Shown here piece after piece: positions 52,933-62,584 of a DNA stretch of 64,000 nucleotides. The stretch covers positions 248,001 to 312,000 of the forward strand of contig CANTAL010000136.1 in assembly GCA_947650365.1 (NCBI GenBank). Reading direction: 5' to 3'. Both the position numbers and the translations under genes were made by a program. The notes beneath the pieces are model-generated. The model did not search any database. It was not told where the DNA came from and saw only the letters and a program-made list of their open reading frames with translations. This DNA is from Chamaelirium japonicum. Taxonomy: Eukaryota; Streptophyta; Magnoliopsida; Liliales; Melanthiaceae. Numbering within the stretch: the stretch's first letter is position 1; the number at the start of each line of letters is the position of its first letter.

Positions 52933-53673
52933 AGCATGTTCTATTCTAATTCATTCACACGAATGTATCTATTCTATTTCATTCGTACGATCCATTCTTA
53001 CTCATTCGTACGATCCATTCAAATTCATTCGCACGAATGTATCCATTCTAATTCATTCGTACGATCCATTCTAATTCAATCGCACGATCCATTCTAATTC
53101 ATTCAAACGATCCATTCTAATTCTTTTGCACGAATGTATCCATTCTAATTCATTCATACGATCCATTCTAATTCCTTCGTACGATCCATTCTAATTCCTT
53201 CGTACGATCCATTCTATTTCGCACGATCCATTCTAAGTCATTCGTACGATCCATTCTATTTCGCACGATCCATTCTAATTCCTTTGTACGATCCATTCTA
53301 TTTTGTACGATCCATTCTATTTCGCACGAATGTATCCATTCTAATTCCTACGTACGATCCATTCTAATTCCTTAGTACGATCCATTCTCTTTCGCACGAT
53401 CCATTCTAAGTCATTCGTACGATCCATTCTAATTCATTCGCACGATCTATTCTTATTCATTCTAATTCTAATTCTTTCGCACAAATGGATCCATTCTAAT
53501 TCATTCGTACGATCCATTCTTACTCATTCGTACGATCCATTCTAATTCATTCGCACGATCCATTCTAATTCATTCATATGATCCATTCTATTTTATTTGT
53601 ACGATCCATTCTTACTCATTCGTGTGAATTCATTCTAATTCATTCGCACGATCCATTCTAATTCATTCATAAG
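52933..53673 (+). repeat. Satellite block F21, plus orientation
   Basis: Copy of F20, with an expanded run of shortened CTATTTCGCACG monomers (53215-53400). It exits at CATAAGATCGTATG, a near-palindrome. Confidence 0.92.
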
Positions 53674-55686
53674 ATCGTATGAATGAATTAGATTGGATCG
53701 TATGAATGATTTAGAATGGATCTTACGTATGAATTAGAATGGATACATTCATGGGAATGAATTAGAATAGATTGTACGAAGGAATTAGAATGGATCGTAC
53801 GAAGGAATTAGAATGGATCTTACGAATGAATTAGAATGGATACATTCGTGCAAAAGAATTAGAATGGATTGTATGAATGAATTAGAATGGATCGTACAAA
53901 TGAATTATAATGGATCGTGCGAATGAATTAGAATCGATCGTATGAATGAATTAGAATGGATCGTATGAATGAATTCGAATGGATCGTATGAATGAATTAG
54001 AATGGATACATTCGTGCGAATGAATTAGAATGGATCGTACGAATGAATAAGAATGGATCGTACGAATGAATTAGAATGGATCGTATGAATGACTTAGAAT
54101 GGATCATGTGAATGAATTAGAATGGATCGTACGAATGAATTAGAATGGATACATTCGTGCGAATGAATTAGAATGGATCGTACGATTGAGTAAGAATGGA
54201 TCGTACGAATGAAATAGAATGGATCGTACGAATGAATTAGAATGCATCGTACGAATGAATTCGAATGGATCGTACGAATGAATTAGAATCTTTTAGGAAT
54301 TAGAATGGATCATATGAATGAATTCGAATGGATCGTACGAATGAATTAGAATGGATACATTCATGCGAATGAATTAGAATGGATCATAAGAAGGAATTAG
54401 GGTGGATCGTACGAATGAATTAGAATGGATACGTTCGTGCGAAAGAATTAGAATGGCTTATATGAATGAATTAGAATAGATCGTATGAATGAATTAGAAT
54501 TGATCGTATGAATGGATTAGAATGGATCGTATGAATGAATTAGAATGGATCGTATGAATGAGTAAGAATGGATCGTACGAATGAAATAGAATGGATCGTA
54601 CGAATGAGTAAGAATGGATCGTACGAATAAAATAGAATGGATCGTACGAATGAATTTGAATGGATCGTGCTAATGAATTGGAATGGATCGTAGGAATGAA
54701 TTAGAATAGATTTTGTGAATGAATTAGAATAGAGCGTACGAATGAATTAGAATGGATACATTCATGCGAATGAATTAGAATGGATCGTATGAATGAATTA
54801 GATTGGGTCGTATGAATGAATTAGAATGGATCGTACCTATGAATTAGAATGGATACATTCATGGGAATGAATTAGAATAGATCGTACGAAGGAATTAGAA
54901 TGGATCATACGAATGAAATAGAATGGATCGTATGAAGGAATTAGAATGGATCGTACGAAGGAATTAGAATGGATCGTACGAAGGAGTTAGAATGGATACA
55001 TTCGTGCAAAAGAATTAGAATGGATTGTATGAATGAATTAGAATGGATCGTGCAAATGAATTAGAATGGATCTTGCGAATGAATTAGAATGGATCGTACA
55101 AATGGATTAGAATAGATTGAGCGAATGAATTAGAATTGATCGTACGAATGAATTAGAATGGATACATTCGTGCGAATGAATTAGAATGGATCGTATGAAT
55201 GAATTAGAATGGATCGTATGAATGAATTCGAAGGGATCGTACGAATGAATTAGAATGGATACATTCGTGCGAAAGAATTAGAATGGATTGGATGAATGAA
55301 TTAGAATGGATCGTATGAATGAATTAGAATGGATCGTGCGAATGAATTTGAATGGATCGTACGAATGAATTAGAATGGATCGTATGAATAAATTAGAATA
55401 GATCGTACGAATGAATTAGAATGGATCGTACGAATGAATTACAATGGATACATTCGTGTGAATGAATTAGAATGGATCGTACGAATGAGTAAGAATGGAT
55501 CGTACGAATGAAATAGAATGGATCGTACGAATGAATTAGAATGGATCGTGCTAATGAATTAGAATAGATTGTACGAATGATTTAGAATGTATCGTACGAA
55601 CGAATTAGAACGGATCGTATGAATGAATTATAATAGATCGTGCGAATGAATTAGAATGGATCGTACGAATGAATTAGAATGGATAC
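53674..55686 (-). repeat. Satellite block R21, minus orientation
   Basis: Copy of R20 at an offset of about 2.7 kb. Interrupted at 55686 by the composite LTR element; the same orientation resumes at 59656. Confidence 0.92.
55682..55686. repeat. Target-site duplication GATAC, left copy
   Basis: GATAC precedes TGTCACGCCCC and recurs at 59656-59660 after GATGTTACA. Collapsing the element restores GAATGGATACAATCGTGC, a normal 28-bp-variant minus monomer. Confidence 0.92.
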
Positions 55687-57865
55687 TGTCACGCCCCAGA
55701 AATCTGAAGACCGACCCCTGGGGTGTGAGGTGAGAGAAAGAAGAGGGTTTTGGGACTGGTCAATTAATTACACCAATTTGGGTTCTCACAGGGCTTCTAC
55801 GCTCTCTAATATGAAAAACAAGAAGGAGGAAGAAACAAGAGGGGAATCTTTTAAATTTAATTTTTCAAAAAACATTTTTATTAAAAAGGAAAGAAGAGAA
55901 ATATCAATAGAGATAAGACATTATCTAATCAACTCGACCTTCAAAAGTCATATCCTCTCAGAATGTGTGACCAGTCGGTGCCACTACATACCGACAGGGG
56001 TCTATCTGAGGGAGCACGAAGCTCAAGCCTCCTACGGCTAGCCAAGTGGTCTCATCCACGCCCTAACACTCAGGTGCACCAATCTAGGGTTCCTATCTAC
56101 AAGGTTAATCAATTTAGTCATTTATATGTATTTATATTTTCATCATGATCTATCCTAGGCTTGGGGCCTTGAGGAGAGACCTACCCAAAAGAATTCAGCT
56201 GGAACCATTGCAACTACAACCATAGAATACAACTAACTAATAAGAACTCTTATTCCAATAAAATTACCATGTCTGAAGAGAAAAGACTACAAGACGGACA
56301 TACTAAACAGAAAGGTAAAGCTGCAACTCCAACTCCGCCTCTGGACTCCTACTGCTACTCCTGAGCCTCTGAACCTGCACTGAGCCTACTCGTGGGAAAG
56401 AGTAGCCCCCAATAGGAAATTGGGAGATTAGCCAAATTAATGGCTAGTGACATCCTAATAGCCTTTAATAATATGAGACAACTAATCTTAATAAATTAAG
56501 ATGAGATCTATCAGTTCTAGTAAAATCAAAGTTTGCAGAATGATACCTAAACCTATCAGTAGTTTATATTCACATGCAATTCCTACTGTCACTAGGTTAT
56601 CTAACATGAAGTTCATTCAATGTTCTACAGCATTAAAGAATAAATTAAATAAGATGTTCAGATAAAGTCACGAAGTCATCATGTAAACAGTCACTCAATT
56701 CTAAATTCATATATAGATTAAACACACACTATCAAAATGTGAACCCCGGATATTTTGTTCATCCTGCCCCCGGTCGGGCATTACTATAGGGCCTTTTATT
56801 TCGATATAGAGGGCCAACTCTCTCGCCGTGCATCCACCAACACCATGCACTAGTCACCCAGATGATCATAAGGGGTTTCCCGTCTTTCACGGTGGAGCTC
56901 TACCGCCCAACTTGCTTTACTATGGGGACTTCAACTCCCCGGGACGGGGTTGCTAGGCCAATCCCTACTCAAGGGCACCTCCTATTGGCTTTACCACAAC
57001 CCTTGCCCGTGACCCCTAACCTACTTAACTTCAGCTGTACGCGCAGGGTGGTTCACGGCCCTTACGCGCACGGGGTCCCTACCCTTTAACCAGGTAGATT
57101 CACATATAACATCTTTCAACATATACAATGAAGCAATAAAAAGTCTATTAATGTTTAACCATTTTCAACAATTTACCCCTGGTTCCGTACTCCTCTCGCA
57201 ACCAATGCAACATAATAAATCAGTAAAGTAAAACACTCATCCCAGTGACCCGTGTGCGAGGGTTGCCATACTCCTCTCAGGAGGGTGGGTCCCGATAATT
57301 ATTAGTTATTCAATTTAATGATTAATTTAAGGGAATCCTAATTACGGTGTCCATGCATACAATCAAAAGCAATCATTATTATTATTCTATTAATATTTTA
57401 AGCAAGCGTCGCCGAACTCGCGACTCCGCATGCAAGGCGGGGTCCACTTGACCACATGCGACGATGCCCGGCGGGGCCCGCATGCAGTGTCATGGACACC
57501 TACCCTTAGTCATTCTCATTTCCCACTATTAAAGACCATGCAAGGGTAGTAGATGTCACCTGGTTGTCGATCGCACACGACTCCTGCTAGCTGCCTCTGA
57601 TCTGTCTCCGCTGGATCACCACGATCAAGGTCTGATAATATGCACAGCTCTATATCACAATGCTATCGATTAAAACAAAAGAATCTACGTTGAGGGTTCT
57701 ATGCCAAGGATAGTCGGGCACCCTCGATAGGGGACCAACATTGAGTCGACAGCACGTAAATCCGTGCGACTGAAGAACTTGAATCTAAACAATACTAGGC
57801 CAATCAAGTAATTAGAAGTTAAACCTACTCATTGAATCGGGCTCGAAGAACCCTTTCCGATGGTT

Positions 57866-58240
57866 CCAGTTTCGCTGGAATCCGACTTCGGTCGAATGGC
57901 TTCGGGTCAAACCACGTAGAACCGGTAAAACCGATCGCATGGTTGGTTCACTAGGGTAGAAGAGGTTCTAGGGTTATATTCTGGGTTTGAAAGGTAGGAC
58001 TCAAAGTTCTGAGCACAATGCCGCTAGTTTCGTCCGAATCCGAGTTCGGACGATGAAACGGCGGTCAAACCACGGTACTGCGATAATATCGGGTCCAAGG
58101 ATAAAACAGGGTATTAAACAGTATAAATACTATTCTAGACTATGACCAACAGGTAGTATTTTCCGAGCCGGTCGAAATGGCGCTGGTTTCGTCCAATTCC
58201 GAGTTCGGACGGAGAAATGGCAGTCGAACCAAAATCGTCT
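57866..58240. repeat. Three diverged ~157-bp repeats with hairpin-forming cores
   Basis: GTTTCG(T/C)... units begin near 57869, 58027 and 58185. The second core is GTCCGAATCCGAGTTCGGAC, a 7-bp perfect inverted repeat (GTCCGAA / TTCGGAC). The third is the same with a small mismatch. Each is followed by GGCGGTCAAACCACG or a variant. Spacing is about 158 bp. Confidence 0.75.
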
Positions 58241-58311
58241 GGTTCACGGGTCTGGTTCAGGTGAACCAGACCGGTTCACTGCATGGGTTGGGTCTGCTGG
58301 GTCGGGTCGGG

Positions 58312-58359
58312 TCTGCAGTGCAAAGCCGGGTCGGGTATGCAGTGCAAAGCCGGGTCGGG
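58312..58359. repeat. 24-bp tandem duplication in GGGTCGGGT-rich tract
   Basis: TGCAGTGCAAAGCCGGGTCG occurs at 58314 and 58338 within a run of GGGTCGGGT words (58298-58380). Confidence 0.85.
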
Positions 58360-58419
58360 TTCAGGGGTTAAAAGGATCGGGTCTGGGGTTAACTTAAACC
58401 TAGGAAGTTACTGTTTTGC

Positions 58420-58890
58420 CCCCCCCCATGTTCATCTTCCCCACAAGACCGAAACCATCACGGGGGGGGATTCCTGCGCGTCGGCGGCCGGCGGGAGGGG
58501 CGGCCTGGAGCGCCGGCGAGCGCTCGGCCGGCCTCTCCCGCACCACCCCTACGGAGGAGGCGCGGTGGGAGGCGGCCGGAGCCCTCGTCGGAGCCCCAAA
58601 AGCTTGGACGGTGGGGGGGGGGGGGTCGCGCGGGGTTTGAAGTAACGGCGGCCGGTGGTGGTGCGCCGAGGAGGGCTCGGTTGCGGCAGCGGTGTCCGCC
58701 CGTGCGGGCCGCGGCAAGGGAGGAGGAAGGGGGTCGCGGAGGAGGATGGGAAGAGGAGGCCGGGGTGGCTGACCTGCGGGGTGACGGCGTGCTCGCCGGG
58801 GCTCCGGCGAGGGGCGGGTGGGGTGTCCGATCTCTTCTCCTTCTCCATCTTCGGCTCTCGCTCTCTCTCTCTCTGCATCCCAAGAGAGAG
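58420..58890. other. GC- and CpG-rich low-complexity tract
   Basis: Strongly GC-rich with C and G homopolymers (58420-58429, 58462-58470, 58613-58624) and a CT/GA-rich end (58848-58893). Overlapping open frames on both strands are compositional by-products of the GC content. It resembles a plant CpG-rich promoter/first-exon region or an LTR promoter, but nothing identifies a gene. Confidence 0.6.
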
Positions 58891-58904
58891 AGACGCGTTT
58901 TAAA

Positions 58905-59106
58905 ACAATATCTTGTGTTTGGAGGCTCACCACCTTTCCTGCCAAGACGCGTTTTAAAACCGTGCGCCGCTACGGATTTCGTAAGAACTCCGTAGTTAAG
59001 CGTGCTCGGGCGAGAGTAGTACCAGGATGGGTGACCTCCCTGGGAAGTTCTCGTACGGGCACGGGCAAAGCGGACAATATCTTGTGTGTTTGGGGCGGAT
59101 GTTACA
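58905..59106 (+). repeat. 5' LTR remnant of the Cassandra-like unit (202 bp)
   Basis: Identical by eye to 59454-59655 (offset 549). Ends GGATGTTACA and is followed after AAA by the PBS. The U3 part found in the 3' LTR (59188-59453) is missing here. The word GACGCGTTTTAAAAC occurs at 58892 and again near 58948, so one copy straddles the break. Confidence 0.9.
58984..59054 (+). other. 5S rRNA-derived sequence in the 5' LTR remnant (not a functional rRNA gene)
   Basis: AGAACTCCGTAGTTAAGCGT and GTACCAGGATGGGTGACC match the 3' two-thirds of plant 5S rRNA, including box A (AGTTAAGCGTGCT), the intermediate element and box C (GGATGGGTGACCTCC). The 5' third of 5S is absent, and CTCCCTGGGAAG has an extra base relative to the usual plant sequence. 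Retained as a possible RNA polymerase III promoter. Confidence 0.9.
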
Positions 59107-59187
59107 AAATGGTATCAGAGCCGGTTCTCCTCGGGATGGGGGGGGTCTAACCCTACACGAGGACGTGTAGCCCTAAGGGGGGTGGAT
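59107..59187 (+). other. Cassandra-like internal region: PBS, spacer and polypurine tract
   Basis: Only 81 bp. PBS TGGTATCAGAGC at 59110-59121 (complementary to the 3' end of initiator tRNA-Met), a non-coding spacer, and polypurine tract AAGGGGGGTGGAT at 59175-59187 directly before the 3' LTR start TGTGACG. No protein is encoded, as expected for a TRIM. Confidence 0.9.
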
Positions 59188-59340
59188 TGTGACGACCAAG
59201 ATCCAATAGGCCAATAGCCAAGAGCCAAGACTCCTGAGGCGGGAATGCCAAGATGGATGAGGTGAGGTGATGTGAGGTGAGGTGTACAAGGCCACGAGTT
59301 AGCCCCACATCGCCTGGAGAGAAGGAGATCCTGAGCTACT

Positions 59341-59347
59341 TATATAA
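59341..59347 (+). promoter_or_regulatory. Candidate TATA box in the 3' LTR
   Basis: TATATAA in the context CTACTTATATAATTTCCCC. A start about 30 bp on would lie near 59375, upstream of the tRNA-like and 5S-like segments. Confidence 0.5.
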
Positions 59348-59381
59348 TTTCCCCTCCTAAACATAGAAGACGCGTTCTAGG

Positions 59382-59435
59382 TGGTTCGATGGTAACCATG
59401 CTAGTGCAAAACCTTGAGGTTGAGGGTTCGAGTAC
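59382..59435 (+). promoter_or_regulatory. tRNA-like A/B-box pair (candidate pol III promoter)
   Basis: TGGTTCGATGG (59382-59392) is one base from the A-box consensus TRGYNNARNNG. GGTTCGAGTAC (59425-59435) is one base from the B-box consensus GGTTCGANTCC. The spacing is tRNA-like. No acceptor stem is apparent, so it is not called a tRNA gene; a SINE head is possible. Confidence 0.45.
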
Positions 59436-59532
59436 CCAAGAGACCAATAGAGGACAATATCTTGTGTTTGGAGGCTCACCACCTTTCCTGCCAAGACGCG
59501 TTTTAAAACCGTGCGCCGCTACGGATTTCGTA

Positions 59533-59603
59533 AGAACTCCGTAGTTAAGCGTGCTCGGGCGAGAGTAGTACCAGGATGGGTGACCTCCCTGGGAAGTTCT
59601 CGT
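59533..59603 (+). other. 5S rRNA-derived sequence in the 3' LTR (not a functional rRNA gene)
   Basis: Identical copy of 58984-59054 with the same box A, intermediate element and box C. Confidence 0.9.
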
Positions 59604-59655
59604 ACGGGCACGGGCAAAGCGGACAATATCTTGTGTGTTTGGGGCGGATGTTACA

Positions 59656-59660
59656 GATAC
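59656..59660. repeat. Target-site duplication GATAC, right copy
   Basis: Follows GTTACA and leads straight into AATCGTGCAAATG of the minus satellite. Confidence 0.92.
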
Positions 59661-61879
59661 AATCGTGCAAATGAAATTAGAATGGATCGTACGAATGAGT
59701 AAGAATGGATCTTACAAATAAAATAGAATGGATCGTACGAATGAATTAGAATGGATCATACTAATGAATTAGAATGGATCGTACGAATGAATTAGTATGG
59801 ATTGTGCGAATGAATTACAATGGATCGTACGAATGAATTAGAATGGATCGTATGAATGAATTAGAATGGATCGTGCGAATGAATTAGAATGGATCGTACG
59901 AATGAATTAGAATGGATACATTCGTGCGAATAAATTAGAATGGATCGTATGAATGAATTAGAATGGATCGTGCGAATGAATTAGAATGGATCGTACGAAT
60001 GAATTAGAATGGATCGTGCGAATGAATTAGAATAGATCGTACGAATGAATTAGAATGGATACATTCGTGCGAATGAATTAGAATGGATCGTACAAAGGAA
60101 TTAGAATGGATCATACGAAAGAAATAAAATTGATCGTACGAAGGAATTAGAATGGATCGTACGAAGGAATTAGAATGGATCGTACGAATTAATTAGAATG
60201 GATACATTCGTGCAAAAGAATTAGAATGGCTTGTATGAATGAATTATAATGGATCGTATAAATGAATTAGAATGGATCGTGCGAATGAATTAGAATGGAT
60301 CGTACGAATGAATTAGAATGGATACATTCGTGCGAATGAATTAGAATGGAGCGTACAAATGAGTAAGAATGGATCGTACAAATGAAATAGAATGGATCGT
60401 ACGAATAAATTAAAATGGATCGTGCGAATGAATTAGATTGGATCATGCGAATGAATTAGAAAGGATTGTACAAATGAATTAGAATGGATACATTCATGCG
60501 AATGAATTAGAATGGATCGTATGAATGAATTAGAATGGATCGTATAAATAAATTCGAATGGATCGTACATATGAATTTGAATGGATCGTATGAATGAATT
60601 AGAATGGATCGTACGAATGAATTAGAATGGATCGTATGAATGAATTAGAATGGATCGTGCGAATGAATTAGAATGGATCGTATGAATGAATTAGAATGGA
60701 TACATTCATGCGAAAGAATTAGAATGGATTGTATGAATGAATTAGAATGGATCGTACGAATGAATTAGAATTGATCGTATGAATGAATTAGAATGGATCG
60801 TGCGAATGAATTAGAATGGATCATACGAATGAATTAGAATGGATACATTCGTGCGAATGAATTAGAATGGATCGTACGAATGAGTAATAATGGATCGTAT
60901 GAATGAAATAGAATGGCACGTACGAATGCATTAGAATGGATCGTGCGAATGAATTAGACTGGATCATACGAATGAATTAGAATGGATGGTATGAATGAAT
61001 TAGAATGGATCGTGCGAATGAATTAAAATGGATACATTTATGCGAATGAATTAGAATGGATACATTCATGCGAATGAATTAGAATGGATCATACGAATGA
61101 ATTAGAATGAATCATATGAATGAACTAGAATGGATCGTATGAATGAATTCGAATGGATCGTACGAATGAATTATGATGAATATATTCCTGCGAATGAATT
61201 AGAATGGATCATACGAAGGAATTAGGGTGGATCGTACGAATGAATTAGAATGGATACATTCGTGCGAAAGAATTAGAATGGATTGTATGAATGAATTAGA
61301 ATGGATCGTATGAATGAATTAGAATGGATCGTGCGAATGAATTAGAATGGATCGTACGAATGAATTCGAATGGATCGTATGAATGAATTAGAATGAATCG
61401 GGTGAATGAATTAGAATGGATCGTATGAATTAGAATGGATTGTATGGATGATTTAGAATGGATCGTATGAATGAATTAGAATGGATCATGCGAATGAATA
61501 AGAATAGATTGTGCGAATGAATTAGAATGGATCGTGCGAATGAATTAGAATGGATCGTACGAATGAATTAGAATGGATCGTATGAATGAATTAGAATGGA
61601 TCGTGCTAATGAATTAAAATGGATTGTACGAATGAATTAGAATGGATCATACGAAGGAATTAGGGTGGATTGTACGAATGAATTAGAATGGATATATTCA
61701 TGCGAAAGAATTAGAATGGATTGTATGAATGAATTAGAAATGATCTTGCAAATGAATTAGAATGGATCGTGCGAATGAATTAGAATCGATCGTACGAATG
61801 AATTAGAATAGATTGTGCGAATGAATTATTAGAATGGATCGTACGAATGAATTAGAATGGATCGTATGAATGAATTAGC
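59656..61879 (-). repeat. Satellite block R22, minus orientation
   Basis: Continuation of R21 after the insertion. It exits at GAATTAGCACTATCC. Confidence 0.92.
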
Positions 61880-62584
61880 ACTATCCATTCTAATTCATTC
61901 GCATGAATGTATCCATTCTATTTCATTCATATGATCCATTCTTACTCATTCGTACAATCCATTCTAAATCATTCGCACGAATGTATCCATTATAATTCAT
62001 TCGTACGATCCATTCTAATTGATTCGCACGATCCATTATAATTCCTTCATACGATCTATTCTAATTCCTTCATACGATCCATTCTAATTCATTCATACTA
62101 TCCATTCTAATTCTTTCGCACGATCCATTCTAAGTCATTCGTACGATCTATTCTAATTCATTCGCACGATCTATTCTTATTCATTCGCACGATCCACCCT
62201 AATTCATTCGCACGATCTATTCTAATTCATTCGTACGAGCTATTCTAATTCATTCGCACAATCCATTCTAATTCATTCATACGATCTATTCTAATTCATT
62301 CATACAATCCATTCTAATTCTTTCACACGAATGGATCCATTCTAATTTATTCGTACGATCTATTTTATTTCATTCGTACGATTCATTCTTACTCATTCAT
62401 ACGATCCATTCTAATTCATTCGCACGATCCATTCTAATTCATTCTTACGATCATTTTATTTCATTCGTACGATCCATTCTTACGCATTCGTGCGAATTCA
62501 TTCTAATTCATTCGCACGATCCATTCTAATTCATTCGCACGATCCATTCTAATTGATTCATACGATCCATTCTAATTCATTCGT
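61880..62584 (+). repeat. Satellite block F22, plus orientation
   Basis: 705 bp, copy of F20. It exits at the same TTCGTACGAAGGAATTAG junction as F20. Confidence 0.92.

Larger units (their letters stand above)
55687..58904 (-). other. Left arm of the composite element, possible long LTR in minus orientation
   Basis: Non-coding, about 3.2 kb. Its left edge read on the minus strand ends GGGGCGTGACA, the form in which many long plant Ty3/gypsy LTRs end, and the last 60 bp (minus GGGTCGGTCTTCAGATTTC) fit that. The right edge is abrupt at the Cassandra segment (58904/58905). Frames such as 55679-56041 lack any recognisable domain. A captured host segment is an alternative. The assignment to a long LTR is inference from the terminus only. 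Confidence 0.5.
55687..59655 (+). mobile_element. Composite LTR element: Cassandra-like 5S-bearing right part with an unrelated 3.2-kb left arm
   Basis: Flanked by GATAC duplications with TG...CA ends, so the whole 3,969 bp behaves as one integrated unit. From the right: complete 3' LTR 59188-59655, polypurine tract, 81-bp internal region, PBS TGGTATCAGAGC at 59110-59121, and a 5' LTR of which only the last 202 bp (58905-59106) matches the 3' LTR. Upstream the 5' side carries 3.2 kb without similarity to the 3' LTR. The 5S rRNA-like sequence in the LTR, the Met-type PBS, the tiny internal region and the lack of coding capacity are the hallmarks of Cassandra, a TRIM (miniature LTR retrotransposon). 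The shared 202 bp are identical in the two copies, suggesting recent integration. Confidence 0.85.
59188..59655 (+). repeat. 3' LTR of the Cassandra-like unit (468 bp)
   Basis: Starts TGTGACGACC after the polypurine tract and ends GGATGTTACA at the GATAC duplication. Contains a GAGGTGAGGTGATGTGAGG run (59259), a TATATAA at 59341-59347, tRNA-like A and B boxes (59382-59435) and the 5S-derived segment (59533-59603). Confidence 0.9.

Noticed and set aside
55679-56041. 120-residue frame at the left end of the composite element
   Set aside because: It starts in satellite sequence outside the element and runs across the insertion boundary, so it cannot be an ancestral gene.
58400-58945. 181-residue minus frame and neighbours in the GC-rich tract as a host gene
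   Set aside because: Proline/arginine-rich low complexity in all frames, crosses the Cassandra junction, and has no domain.
58984-59603. Two genuine 5S rRNA genes
   Set aside because: Both lack the 5' third of 5S and sit at identical positions in LTR ends followed by a PBS or a target duplication, so they are Cassandra LTR components.
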